A DNA stretch of 64,000 bases from Bacillus sp. NTK074B (GTDB lineage: Bacteria > Bacillota > Bacilli > Bacillales > Bacillaceae_B). The translations under genes were made by a program, and so were the position numbers. Under the pieces are notes generated by a model. It did not search any database and had not been told where the DNA came from. It saw nothing but the letters and a program-made list of their open reading frames with translations. Below are positions 36,658 to 45,210 of the stretch, piece by piece. The stretch is taken from positions 186,001 through 250,000 of the forward strand of contig NZ_JAFKOH010000006.1 in NCBI RefSeq assembly GCF_017303375.1, given 5' to 3'. Numbering within the stretch: the stretch's first letter is position 1; every line of letters starts with the position of its first letter.

Positions 36658-37497
36658 GGAACGCTCTCCTTCAGAACGCATGAAAGACCCGGTTAATGCT
36701 ACCATCTTGTCCGGTTGTTCGAGGATGGTCCAGTGCCCGCTTTCTTTCACTTCGGTGAGTGTGGCATTAGGTAAGTGGTTTATGACGTGTTTCTCTATGT
36801 ACTCAGGCGTTAAGATATCGTGTGATCCTTGTGCAATTAAAATAGGGAGGGAACCAAGCTCTGAAAGGGATGGCAGCAGGTTGTAATCTTGATCGAGTTC
36901 CTTTCCTATGTAATTAAGGGCAACTTTGTTAAATGAAATCTCTTTTTTCTTGCTTAATGTATCGAAGGAATACACATAATATGGGTCGAGCAGTTGCTGG
37001 AGCTTTCTAGATGCATGGGCACTGAACAGGGAAGTAAGTGAATACCACCCGAGAAGCACTTTTTTGTAAAACCCGAGCTTACGGAAAAGATTTTGTTTGA
37101 ACGCACGATAGTCCGCAGAGGTTAAACCGACAGCGGCGGTCAGTATGAGCTTATCGATGCGCTCCGGATACTTTGCTGCATAAGACAGAGCGAGGATACT
37201 CCCCCATGACTCGCCGAACAGCGTCACCTTCTCCAGGTTCAAGGCTTTTCTAAGTGCTTCAAGATTGCTGATTTCATCCTCAATCGAATACTTATGACCT
37301 TTCTTCACTTCAGACTTCCCGCACCCCGTTTGATCATATAAAATGATTTGGAAATCCTTTGACAGGGGCTCCATATGTGGGAGGAAATAATCAAGACTCC
37401 CACCTGGCCCGCCATGCAGGAAGATCATTGGCTCGCCTTCTCCTTTTTGCATAGTGAACAGAGTCTTTCCATTGATCTCCAGATACTTTTCTTCCAT
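36631..37497 (-). CDS. alpha/beta hydrolase, proline iminopeptidase-like
   Basis: 288 residues. It has the HGGPGGS oxyanion motif, the nucleophile in GESWGS, the Asp in QGSHDILTP and the His in SGHWTILEQP, the S33 peptidase pattern of proline iminopeptidases and related hydrolases. A helical cap lies at about 130-215. The last nine residues (SKGTGPLAQ) are encoded by a hairpin of the GGGACAGGTCCC repeat family, so the C-terminus appears to have been rewritten by that element. It overlaps the DUF3784-like gene by one base. Confidence 0.88.
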   Translation of the reverse strand: MEEKYLEINGKTLFTMQKGEGEPMIFLHGGPGGSLDYFLPHMEPLSKDFQIILYDQTGCGKSEVKKGHKYSIEDEISNLEALRKALNLEKVTLFGESWGSILALSYAAKYPERIDKLILTAAVGLTSADYRAFKQNLFRKLGFYKKVLLGWYSLTSLFSAHASRKLQQLLDPYYVYSFDTLSKKKEISFNKVALNYIGKELDQDYNLLPSLSELGSLPILIAQGSHDILTPEYIEKHVINHLPNATLTEVKESGHWTILEQPDKMVALTGSFMRSEGERSKGTGPLAQ

Positions 37498-37781
37498 TAA
37501 TCCAACAGCCTCCTATTGATGAATAAATACACGGACGTGAGCAGGAACATGATAGCTACCACCAATACGGTCCCTTCATGGGCATAATCAATGATACTGT
37601 TGATGATCACGATCAGTCCCACCGGCAAGAAGAATAGCAGTCCAGTGATGGTTCCAAGCAGCGACTTGTTCTTGACCTTTTTTTCATTGAAGCCCGCGAG
37701 CAGCCATGTCTGTTTTTTCACACCAACTAAGAATGAAACCAGTAATAGAGCTATACCGATGATCAATAAGCCGTAGTCCAT
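37497..37781 (-). CDS. small membrane protein, DUF3784-like
   Basis: 94 residues with about three helices. The segment after the first helix (WLLAGFNEKKVKNKSLLGTITG) has the AGxN pattern of DUF3784. It is the first gene of a pair with the iminopeptidase-like hydrolase (1-base overlap). Function unknown. Confidence 0.7.
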   Translation of the reverse strand: MDYGLLIIGIALLLVSFLVGVKKQTWLLAGFNEKKVKNKSLLGTITGLLFFLPVGLIVIINSIIDYAHEGTVLVVAIMFLLTSVYLFINRRLLD

Positions 37782-37925
37782 ATTGATTCCTCCATTTTTA
37801 TCGGGAATAATTATATGTACGGTTCAGATCAATGATGGTTCCATATTATTCCTAAAAATATAAAAAGACAGGTCAGCTTGCGCTAAATTTTTGGAGCACC
37901 AAGGGACCAGTCCGTGGGAAACATA

Positions 37926-38180
37926 TTAAGGCATGGAGCTGACAGCCAAATAAATAAACACTGTGGCCACCATTAAGAACACCATCCAGCCATTTGAAAC
38001 GGCAAGTACCGTTCTTATCTTCATGACTTTATCGAGCTTCATTTGAATGACAAAGCCTGCACCCACGCAGGCAATCCAAGCCGTTATACCAATTGGTGAA
38101 AATAAGTAGGCTGAGTTCATGATCCAGAAAATGAAAATCATAAAGTGAACCATCACGAATACGACAGCGATTTTCTTCAT
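37926..38180 (-). CDS. small hypothetical membrane protein
   Basis: 84 residues with about three hydrophobic helices and no recognised motif. Its start overlaps the stop of the yoaT-like gene by 4 bases, so it belongs to that operon. Function unknown. Confidence 0.65.
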   Translation of the reverse strand: MKKIAVVFVMVHFMIFIFWIMNSAYLFSPIGITAWIACVGAGFVIQMKLDKVMKIRTVLAVSNGWMVFLMVATVFIYLAVSSMP

Positions 38181-39004
38181 TGTGTCCCTTCCTGACTTAA
38201 GTGGCGACGGCCGGAAGGATTGTGATTTGCTCCCGTTGCCATCTCACCCTGTCCCTTCACCCGCTTCAACGAAGCCACAATCAGGAAACTCACGATGACG
38301 AGAAGAAGCCATGAACTGACCTTCCCTAGATGAACGAGGCTCCAGGCATCGGTTTGATTCGGATACTCCCAGGCACCGAAGAACGTGGCGATGTTCTCTG
38401 CGATCCAGATGAAAAAGCCGATGAGGACAAATGATAGGGCAAGGGGCATGTGATAACGGGTGCCACCGATTACATATCCGACCCAAGTTTTCCAGAACAC
38501 GATGAGGACAAGACCCGACAGCCACCAGCGGATATCGATCCAGTAGTGATGGGTGAAGAAGTTCAAATAAATCGCTGCTGCCAGGAGAACGACGACCCAA
38601 AACGGCGGCCACTTGATCAGTTCCACCTCAAGTCTCCTCCACGCCTGGCACAGGTAACTTGCTACACTTGCATACATGAATCCGCTGTACAAAGGGACAC
38701 CGAATAGTTTGGAATAGCCTTCCCCAGGGTAGGACCACGAGCCCATATGTACTTTGAAAAGCTCAAGGCAAAGACCAATGATGTGAAACAGTGTGATCAC
38801 CTTCAGTTCATCACGGGTTTCAAGACCCGATTTCACCATCCCCCACTGCATCAGAAGGCAGATGAGAAGCAGCCAGTCATATCGCGGCAGGAAAGGAAGC
38901 GGTAAGATTTGAGTCAATGCCAATGAAGCAAAGATGACCACAGGGAACAAGCAAGAGAGCGCCTGCTCCCATCCGAAACGACAGAGCTGTTTGATTGCTT
39001 TCAT
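38177..39004 (-). CDS. yoaT: DUF817 membrane protein, YoaT-like
   Basis: About 275 residues with eight or so helices. It contains the DUF817 features LFKVHMGSWSYPGEGYSKLFGVPLYSGFMYASVASYL and FFTHHYWIDIRWWL. In B. subtilis a DUF817 gene (yoaT) sits with yoaS and yozG, and the same three-gene order occurs here. I start at 39004, where GGGG lies 7 bases upstream; the ATG at 39010 overlaps it. Biochemical role unknown. Confidence 0.85.
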   Translation of the reverse strand: MKAIKQLCRFGWEQALSCLFPVVIFASLALTQILPLPFLPRYDWLLLICLLMQWGMVKSGLETRDELKVITLFHIIGLCLELFKVHMGSWSYPGEGYSKLFGVPLYSGFMYASVASYLCQAWRRLEVELIKWPPFWVVVLLAAAIYLNFFTHHYWIDIRWWLSGLVLIVFWKTWVGYVIGGTRYHMPLALSFVLIGFFIWIAENIATFFGAWEYPNQTDAWSLVHLGKVSSWLLLVIVSFLIVASLKRVKGQGEMATGANHNPSGRRHLSQEGTQ

Positions 39005-39006
39005 GT

Positions 39007-39231
39007 TCATTCCCCTTCGCCTTCATCTGGTTGATACTCCAATAGATCTCCCGGCTGACAATCGAGTGCCTTGCAGATCGCCTCCAGGGTGGATAACCTG
39101 ACCGCCTTTGCCTTTCCATTTTTCAAAATCGACAGGTTTGCCATGGTGATTCCTACCTTTTCCGATAGCTCCGTCACACTCATTTTTCGTTTTGCAAGCA
39201 TGACATCAATATTGATTATAATCGCCATCAT
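39007..39231 (-). CDS. yozG: small XRE-type regulator, YozG-like
   Basis: 74 residues that are almost entirely one helix-turn-helix (MSVTELSEKVGITMANLSILKNGKAKAVRLSTLEAICKALDC). It begins 6 bases after the DUF2975 gene and abuts the DUF817 gene. In this gene order such regulators probably control their own operon. Confidence 0.87.
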   Translation of the reverse strand: MMAIIINIDVMLAKRKMSVTELSEKVGITMANLSILKNGKAKAVRLSTLEAICKALDCQPGDLLEYQPDEGEGE

Positions 39232-39237
39232 TTCACC

Positions 39238-39711
39238 TCAGACCGTTAAATCATTTTCAGATTTGATTTCAATGGCATTGTTCAGAAGCTTCTGAAGGAC
39301 CGCTGCAAAGACGGCGATCACAGCTGAACCGAAGATAAAGATCATGCCGATCACGATGACTCCAGGGGCGTCGTCTGCCTCCGCCACCATATAAAAGAGT
39401 GGCATCCCCGCTGTGTAGAAGGAACCGATGACCATGGCACATGTTTTGATCGTCTTTAACGCTTTGACGGATGATTCCGAGAACGCATTGTTCCAATCAA
39501 TAAACGTTAACAGTTTGAATGCTTGATACAATGCGGCGTAGAAAGGAATCGCAGACGCGTACATGACGGCGAGAATTCCATAAATCATATTGGCAAAGCT
39601 CGAGCCAGACACATTCATGGCGAGCAGGGGTAACCCGAAGAAGCATAAAGCAGCAATAGGGACCCCAATAAGAAATAAAGCAATTTTCAAAAAGAGCGTT
39701 TCCCGTTTCAT
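39238..39711 (-). CDS. yoaS: DUF2975 membrane protein, YoaS-like
   Basis: 157 residues with four helices (about 8-32, 40-65, 90-110, 118-142). The loop FKLLTFIDWNNAFSESSVKALKTIKTCA is the DUF2975 signature. It is the first gene of the yoaS-yozG-yoaT-like operon. DUF2975 proteins are commonly paired with YozG-type regulators; their role is unknown. Confidence 0.85.
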   Translation of the reverse strand: MKRETLFLKIALFLIGVPIAALCFFGLPLLAMNVSGSSFANMIYGILAVMYASAIPFYAALYQAFKLLTFIDWNNAFSESSVKALKTIKTCAMVIGSFYTAGMPLFYMVAEADDAPGVIVIGMIFIFGSAVIAVFAAVLQKLLNNAIEIKSENDLTV

Positions 39712-39812
39712 TCATAGCACCTCATTTGATAATATAGTATGAATTTATCATGATATTTATTGTTTTACAATAAATTTTTATTATTTTTAAAGATATGTTT
39801 ATTGTTAAATAA

Positions 39813-39840
39813 AAAGCACCCCTCATTCGCAGGGATGCTC
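39813..39840 (-). terminator. terminator overlapping the GyrI-like gene end
   Basis: AGCACCCCT (39815-39823) pairs with AGGGATGCT (39831-39839), one G-U pair, with TTTTTATT on the minus strand. Confidence 0.75.
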
Positions 39841-40299
39841 ACCAACCGGAATCCAAATATCCATTTCATATTCATCGCTCTCTTCTTTTCCCAACCAATG
39901 TACGTTCACCACTTCAATCTCGGGCATTCCTTTTTCAATGAGATATCCTTCCTGGTCAAAGACCTTCCACAGCTTGTGGTAGGTTGCAGAAATGTTTCGG
40001 GAGGGGCCCTTATGCTTGAATACGACATATGTCTGTTTCGGGAAAAGGTGGACCGTCAAGTCCTTTCTCATTCTTCGGTAAGCTACAGAGTCCATCTCCA
40101 TTCCACAGGTGTAATAATAGTCATCACTTCTTGGGGGAAGGCAGACCCCTACAATTTGATCGGCCAGATAGGCTGTGATGAACTCCTTAGCTTTCTCCCA
40201 TAGACCAGGTATCGGATACGCAAAATCCCCTCCCCAGCTCCCCGGAGCACTATATCCCATCAGAACAAAATCTTCCTTTACCACTTCTTTAAACTCCAT
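39823..40299 (-). CDS. GyrI-like/effector-binding domain protein
   Basis: About 158 residues forming one SOUL/GyrI-like effector-binding domain (as in the C-terminus of AraC/MerR regulators), without a DNA-binding part. Marks include the start LMGYSAPGSW, GVCLPPRSDDYYYTCGMEM, the central FPKQTYVVFKHKGPS and the end EYEMDIWIPVG. Such stand-alone domains bind drugs or small hydrophobic molecules. I start at 40299, after GGGAGAGG. Monocistronic. Confidence 0.82.
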   Translation of the reverse strand: MEFKEVVKEDFVLMGYSAPGSWGGDFAYPIPGLWEKAKEFITAYLADQIVGVCLPPRSDDYYYTCGMEMDSVAYRRMRKDLTVHLFPKQTYVVFKHKGPSRNISATYHKLWKVFDQEGYLIEKGMPEIEVVNVHWLGKEESDEYEMDIWIPVGEHPCE

Positions 40300-40417
40300 T
40301 CCTCTCCCGCCTTTCATCTCGCATGCACTCTACCAATATAGTAGAAACACCAGAAACCCTCCTGTCCATTCTTGCTCATGACAGACAGGTGGGGCGGCAC
40401 AGGTTAAGGAAACAGTG

Positions 40418-40480
40418 AGGGACGGACCTTTAAAAGGGGCGAATCAAGAGAGGAAGTACCCCTTTTGGAGGTCCGTCCCT
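40418..40480. repeat. inverted pair of the AGGGACGGACCT 12-mer
   Basis: AGGGACGGACCT (40418-40429) and AGGTCCGTCCCT (40469-40480) form the outer stem of a 63-base hairpin with AAAAGGGG/CCCCTTTT inside. It lies in the intergenic space next to a conventional terminator. Confidence 0.8.
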
Positions 40481-40487
40481 CCAAAAA

Positions 40488-40517
40488 AGGAGTCCGGCCA
40501 TGTGGCCGGACTCCTTG
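40488..40517 (-). terminator. terminator of the MFS gene
   Basis: A perfect 14-bp stem, AAGGAGTCCGGCCA with TGGCCGGACTCCTT, followed by TTTTTTGG on the minus strand. Confidence 0.92.
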
Positions 40518-40526
40518 AAGTGAAAT

Positions 40527-41720
40527 CTATTCATGCGCGAGTACGGTGCGCGATTGTTTTCGTTCCTGGAAGTAGTAGAGTACGAGTGTTGCCGCAACCA
40601 GGATTCCCATGATCATGTACAGGGAACGGTAGCCTGTCAAAGGAATTAAGAAGCCAAGGGCATAAGGCCCGAATCCGAGGCCGGCATCCAGTGAAATATA
40701 GTAGGTGGATGTTGCGAGACCTACTCGCTCCGGTGGCACGGCCTTCACGGCAATTGCCTGTGTGACGGACTGCATGTTACCGAATCCGAGTCCGATCAGG
40801 ACACCTGAAAGAAGCAGGATCATCGTGTTCCCTGCTGCACTCAGAAGGAACAAGCCCGCAGCAAACAGGATGAAAGCAGGAAGCATGACAGCCTTGGCCC
40901 CTTTCGCATCCATCAGTCTGCCTGTAAACGGACGTGAAACGAGGATCGCTACAGCATACACCACAAAGAACACACTCGCAGCTTCGACAAGGTCGATGTC
41001 GATGGCATAAAAGTTAATGAACGACAGGACACTTGAATAGGCAAGAGACACGAACAGTACAACAAGTGCAATCGGAAGTGCCTTTGGTTCGATAAAGCTT
41101 GAGAGACTCAGGCGCTCTTTCTCCGTTCTCTCCTCTGCCGGTTTCTTGACGACCGGTATTTTTACAAACAAGGTGAAGATATAGCTAATGACCCCTAAGG
41201 CAAGACAGAAAGCAAAGATCGTTTGGAAACTTGCATGCTGACTCAAGAAAAGACCGAAGAACGGACCAACCGCTGTAGCAAGGGTGATGCTCATGCTGTA
41301 GTACCCGATCCCTTCTCCTTTACGGCTCGCCGGGATAATTTCTGCCACAATCGTACCAGTAGCCGTACTGACCATACCGAGTGCTACCCCGTGAAGGAAA
41401 CGAGTGAGCAGCAAGAAACTGATGCCCCCCTCCACGAAATAGAGACAGGATGTCCCAATAAACGCGATCATGCCGACAAACAACATTTTCTTATTTCCGA
41501 TGGCCGTGATCATCCGTCCGAGGAACAGTCGCCCAATCAGGGTTCCGATAATAAAGATTCCCGTCACTAGACCCGCCTGACTCTCGGACGCCCCAAATTC
41601 ATCCACGGCATAAACCGCCATGGTAACAAGTAATAAATAAAAGATTAAATAGATAAAAAAATTGGCGATGGACATAAGAGTAAAGTCCTTCGTCCATAGC
41701 CTTGATTGTGTCTGACTCAT
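40527..41720 (-). CDS. MFS transporter, YwoG-like
   Basis: 397 residues with twelve predicted membrane helices. The MFS loop 2-3 motif appears as GTLIGRLFLGRMITAIGNKK and is repeated in the second half as SRPFTGRLMDAKGAK. With the adjacent MarR gene it resembles the ywoH-ywoG pair of B. subtilis. Probable small-molecule efflux; substrate unknown. The MarR gene ends 13 bases upstream, so the two are co-transcribed. Confidence 0.9.
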   Translation of the reverse strand: MSQTQSRLWTKDFTLMSIANFFIYLIFYLLLVTMAVYAVDEFGASESQAGLVTGIFIIGTLIGRLFLGRMITAIGNKKMLFVGMIAFIGTSCLYFVEGGISFLLLTRFLHGVALGMVSTATGTIVAEIIPASRKGEGIGYYSMSITLATAVGPFFGLFLSQHASFQTIFAFCLALGVISYIFTLFVKIPVVKKPAEERTEKERLSLSSFIEPKALPIALVVLFVSLAYSSVLSFINFYAIDIDLVEAASVFFVVYAVAILVSRPFTGRLMDAKGAKAVMLPAFILFAAGLFLLSAAGNTMILLLSGVLIGLGFGNMQSVTQAIAVKAVPPERVGLATSTYYISLDAGLGFGPYALGFLIPLTGYRSLYMIMGILVAATLVLYYFQERKQSRTVLAHE

Positions 41721-41732
41721 CTGTAAAACTCC

Positions 41733-42152
41733 TTATCTGTTCATATTATCCTTGATCCTCTTCATCAGATTGATCATCTCAAGCTGCTTCTCTTCGCTGA
41801 TTCCTTCCATAATGGACTGTTCAAAGCCATCGATGGTTTTACGGGCGTCCTCATAGACTTCCATGCCAGCCTGTGTAAGCTGCATCCGCTTTTCCCTTCG
41901 ATCCTTACCAGGAATCCGCTCAATATATCCCGCGTCCTCCAATTGATGAACCGTCCTCGTAATCGTCGGCTTCTCTACACTTTGATACTGTGAAATCTCC
42001 ACATTGGATGCAGGTCCATTATGGTAAAGGTTATAAAGAATGGTCCACTGGGCCCTGTGCAGACCGTGTTCATTCAGCTGGACATTCAACTGATTTTCAA
42101 ATGGTCTGTAGAGTCTGATCAACTCCTGAAAAAACTGCTGTGCCGGCTTCAT
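41733..42152 (-). CDS. MarR-family regulator, YwoH-like
   Basis: 139 residues with a winged helix-turn-helix at about 35-105 (SNVEISQYQSVEKPTITRTVHQLEDAGYIERIPGKDRREKRMQL), with the DxR wing of MarR proteins. It heads the operon with an MFS transporter. A perfect 23-bp palindrome upstream (42187-42209) is its probable operator, so it likely represses its own operon until a ligand binds. Confidence 0.92.
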   Translation of the reverse strand: MKPAQQFFQELIRLYRPFENQLNVQLNEHGLHRAQWTILYNLYHNGPASNVEISQYQSVEKPTITRTVHQLEDAGYIERIPGKDRREKRMQLTQAGMEVYEDARKTIDGFEQSIMEGISEEKQLEMINLMKRIKDNMNR

Positions 42153-42186
42153 TCTTCTTTCCTCCTTTTTTATAGTTATCTTAGAT

Positions 42187-42209
42187 AATAGTTATCATTG
42201 GTAACTATT
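42187..42209 (-). promoter_or_regulatory. MarR-type operator
   Basis: Perfect inverted repeat AATAGTTA-N7-TAACTATT, 34 bases before the MarR start. A further TAGTTATC half-site lies at 42173-42180. Confidence 0.7.
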
Positions 42210-42280
42210 ATATTGTAGCAGATTCTTTATGAGATGTCGATATGTGGAATCAGGTGATAGATTCCGCCTGGGGAAAACGG

Positions 42281-42292
42281 AGGTCCGTCCCT
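42281..42292. repeat. single copy of the dispersed 12-mer
   Basis: AGGTCCGTCCCT followed by CTTT in the gap 42210-42537, which otherwise holds a weak hairpin (AGCCCTC 42309-42315 with GAGGGCT 42352-42358) and no gene. Confidence 0.7.
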
Positions 42293-42537
42293 CTTTATTA
42301 AAATTAAAAGCCCTCATTCGTAGCATCGTGGATTAACCTGGCTAGCCGGAAGAGGGCTATTGGTGGATATAGGATGGTCAGAAACCAAAGAGTTTATATA
42401 CGTAAATGAATGATACAGTGCACTATGCACTACTGGATTTAATAAATCCTTAGAAAAACAGACTATTTTGCAAGTAAGGTTAGAGATGAGCGAATAGTCT
42501 TTATAACTGATGCACCACTATCCTACCGCCCATTGTT

Positions 42538-42625
42538 TTATAATACTTCTTCAGCACTCTCTACAAACCCTGCCACTACTTTTGCTCCCAACGTTCCAGT
42601 AACACCTGTTACTAAGATTATTCAT
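42538..42625 (-). pseudogene. N-terminal remnant of an NAD(P)-binding (NmrA/SDR-like) gene
   Basis: A frame on the minus strand reads ILVTGVTGTLGAKVVAGFVESAEEVL and then stops, the start of a Rossmann fold (GxTGxxG). An ATG at 42625 is one base out of frame, so one extra A near the start has shifted the frame. The rest of the gene is missing and the Nif3-like gene begins at once. A decayed relic. Confidence 0.6.
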
Positions 42626-42626
42626 A

Positions 42627-43541
42627 TTACAACCACCATTCTTTCTGCGGGATTAATCGAATCCTATTAAACTCAAACTCACCCTCAAACCAACGCTTCA
42701 GCAATGTGCTATGAACCAGATACTCCGACGCAGAATGGGAAACACCGATCAGAGACATTTTCGTATGTTCCGCATAAGTCATTATTTCTTCGTATCTTTT
42801 TCTTCCGTACCCATTGTCTATATGACAATGGATTTCTCCGGATATATACGCATCGACCCCTAAGTCTTCAGCCTCTTTCATCCATGCCGTTTTATCGCCG
42901 CAGCCTGCTACAAAGGCGACTTTTCTTATCTCTCTTTTCTTCCCTTCGAGGTCGACGTAGGGAATGTCAAATACATCTTTCAGCTTCTCTATCAATTCCT
43001 CTGTATCCGTTTCGTTTACCTCTCCGATGACTCCGATATCTCCATATTTCTCATCATGAATAAATCGGTCGGTTATTTCTACATGCATTGCTTCTGCCAT
43101 CGCCTGACTCGTACCTAAAGTAGGGTGATAATCCAGGGGAGCATGGCACGTATAGATGGAAAGCCCCTTTTTCCTCACTGAGTCTATCAGGGATTCCTTG
43201 ATGGGAACGAACCCTCTTCCCCACTTTCCTTTCGGATCGCCACACTCCATGAGTAGCGGGTGGTGCATAAATAATAGATCACCAGGTTCCCCTTCTCGAA
43301 TGAATGCCTCCAATACATCCTCTGTCGGAAAAACAGCGAGGAAAACGTTATTTACTTCACTTTCCCCTTGAATCATGAGTCCATTGAATAATTCAGTGAA
43401 GGCGGGCTCGAATATTCCCTTCCAGTCCATTTCTTCTTCGTATACTTGTGGAATGAACCGGCTGAACGCAGGATCCTTCCCATAATTTTTTATTTCAAAC
43501 GTCTGATCCAATCGTTGAACAATATCGCTTAACCCTGCCAC
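42627..43541 (-). CDS. Nif3-like dinuclear-metal protein
   Basis: 304 residues with Nif3/DUF34 motifs that bind two metal ions: FMHHPLL, TCHAPLDYHP, FVAGCGDKTAW, YISGEIHCH and GVSHSASEYLV. Related proteins resemble GTP cyclohydrolase-type folds, but their physiological reaction is unsettled. This copy is shorter than the usual Bacillus YqfO, which has an inserted PII-like domain, so it is probably a second paralog. Confidence 0.85.
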   Translation of the reverse strand: MAGLSDIVQRLDQTFEIKNYGKDPAFSRFIPQVYEEEMDWKGIFEPAFTELFNGLMIQGESEVNNVFLAVFPTEDVLEAFIREGEPGDLLFMHHPLLMECGDPKGKWGRGFVPIKESLIDSVRKKGLSIYTCHAPLDYHPTLGTSQAMAEAMHVEITDRFIHDEKYGDIGVIGEVNETDTEELIEKLKDVFDIPYVDLEGKKREIRKVAFVAGCGDKTAWMKEAEDLGVDAYISGEIHCHIDNGYGRKRYEEIMTYAEHTKMSLIGVSHSASEYLVHSTLLKRWFEGEFEFNRIRLIPQKEWWL

Positions 43542-43643
43542 TGGACCACTCCTCTGTTTTTTTACTAACTATACATTTTTTCCTATATTAGGTAAACAGG
43601 CAAATCAAAAAGAAGCAGCCTCCGCCACTTCTCTTCTATAAAT

Positions 43644-44477
43644 CTATTCGTTTCTAGGATCGATATAATCCGGATAGTCTGTAATGATCGCATCCACGTC
43701 CATGTCGAACAGGAAGGCTGCCGCTTCGTGACTGCGCACTGTCCAGGATCCAATCTGCATGTCCAGGGAGTGAACGTCCTTCACTACTTGTTCTGTCACG
43801 ATCCCGTAGCTTGGATTGAACCACTCCGCATACGTGGAAATTTCTTTTAACGCTTCTGGTGTGGCTTGGGCCTGGCTCCAGGCTAAAACGCCGACTGGAA
43901 CTTTTGGAAGAAGTTGATCCATTTTTTTCATCGAGTCAAAATTAAAGGATTGAAGGATGATTTTTTCATTTTGCGGTTTATCAAGTTGACGTTCCTTTAA
44001 TGCGTCAGCCACTTGTTCCTCAATCCCCGGATAAAGCTCTGGAGATTTCAATTCGATCAGGATCCCCGCTTTTCCATGATAGCGATTTAGTACTTCATCA
44101 AATGTCGGGATTTCCTCTCCTGCAAATTGCTTACCCTTCCAGCTCCCCGCATCAAGATTCTTCATTTCCTCAAGTGTTAGTTCCCCTACTTTACCCGTTC
44201 CGTCAGTTGTGCGGTCCACCGTGGTGTCATGGATGACCACCAATTTCCCATCTTTGCTCCGCTGGACATCGATCTCGATATAATCGGCCTTCATATCAAC
44301 GGCCAGGTCGTAGCTTGCAATCGTGTTTTCAGGTGCATAAGCAGCCGCCCCTCGATGTGCGATATTCTCTACCTGCTTTTTCTCACCCGTTGTAGGCTCT
44401 TGAGCAAACGCCTGACTGAACGGGCTCAACAACAACGAGAATGCAATTCCTGTTCCGATTAGTACTTTTTTGTTCAT
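43644..44477 (-). CDS. glpQ: secreted glycerophosphodiester phosphodiesterase
   Basis: 277 residues with a signal peptide (about 1-25, cleavage after AFA). It hydrolyses glycerophosphodiesters to glycerol-3-phosphate and an alcohol. The GDPD TIM barrel has the catalytic and metal residues in IAHRGAAAYAPENT, YIEIDVQRSKDGKLVVIHD and LIELKSP, with IGSWTVRS and the terminal AIITDYPDY. It may recycle phospholipid or teichoic-acid breakdown products outside the cell. Several paralogs exist in Bacilli, so the symbol is by family. Monocistronic. Confidence 0.92.
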   Translation of the reverse strand: MNKKVLIGTGIAFSLLLSPFSQAFAQEPTTGEKKQVENIAHRGAAAYAPENTIASYDLAVDMKADYIEIDVQRSKDGKLVVIHDTTVDRTTDGTGKVGELTLEEMKNLDAGSWKGKQFAGEEIPTFDEVLNRYHGKAGILIELKSPELYPGIEEQVADALKERQLDKPQNEKIILQSFNFDSMKKMDQLLPKVPVGVLAWSQAQATPEALKEISTYAEWFNPSYGIVTEQVVKDVHSLDMQIGSWTVRSHEAAAFLFDMDVDAIITDYPDYIDPRNE

Positions 44478-44671
44478 TCCCTCATCTCCTATCTCTAATA
44501 TGTATTCGACTACATTTTAGGAGAGGGATGTTGAGTGGATATATAGTTAGCTGTTGGGTTTGATGAAGGTTGTGTGAAGGAAATCCAACCTTTTTTCTTA
44601 CGGAATTTTACAATAAAAGAAAGGATAGCCCCGATGTAGTATATTGTGCTTACGATAGTAAGGTAGTTCCT

Positions 44672-45133
44672 CTACCTAAAAGACTCTGCTATTTCAATCA
44701 TAGTTTCCTTTGTCACTTCTGTGTCCAATCCAATAGTCTGGTAGCTTAAAATATAAAAATAATCTCCATCTTTCCAATTCACATCAAGACCAGCCTTGTC
44801 TTCTGTATAAAAGCCATCTTTTCCGTTTATCTTTACCTCTTCTTTTTCAAAGTCCCCTTCAAATGTCACATCTCCAGAATGGATTCTCAGATCAAATACT
44901 TCACCGTCTCCCCCATTGAACATAACAGAGTAAATAGCAGATTTGTGGGGAGGCATCTGAATTTTGGCATCCTTCACCGCCATCGGAAATCGGGTGGGGA
45001 GCTTAGGGTCAATGCCTTCTTTTTTTAGATCTTCGGAAAGTTGATCATGATTATACTTAGTTAGTGTTTGTCCGTTGCTGCATCCCACCACGAATAATAG
45101 AATCATCACGCCTACAACCTTTCATTTTTTCAT
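44672..45133 (-). pseudogene. lipoprotein gene with an in-frame TGA at codon 4
   Basis: The reading frame begins at ATG 45133, well spaced from AGGGGGG, and reads MKK-TGA-KVVGVMILLFVVGCSN. With Trp at the TGA this is a typical lipoprotein signal peptide with lipobox VVGC. Downstream is a 145-residue extracytoplasmic protein (GIDPKLPTRFPMAVKDAKI, then GKDGFYTEDKAGLDVNWKDGDYFYILSY), DUF4367-like in style. Initiation at the internal ATG at 45109 is possible but leaves a signal with no positive charge. Either a recent nonsense mutation or translation from the internal start. Confidence 0.7.
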
Positions 45134-45210
45134 GGATATCCCCCCTGTATATTACCTATACGATTTAGTTAGGAAAAGGTTTCTTACTTATTGTAACGAT
45201 TTGAATCTTG

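Noticed and set aside
44490-44671. Continuation of protein-like sequence after the lipoprotein stop (minus strand, IVSTIYYIGAILSFIVKF)
   Set aside because: It is in frame with the upstream gene but has no start codon or ribosome site. Probably chance or a relic.
11344-45133. TGA reassigned to Trp genome-wide
   Set aside because: TGA ends many intact genes here, including those with ATGA overlaps at 4382, 24240, 29424 and 32795, so it is a normal stop codon.
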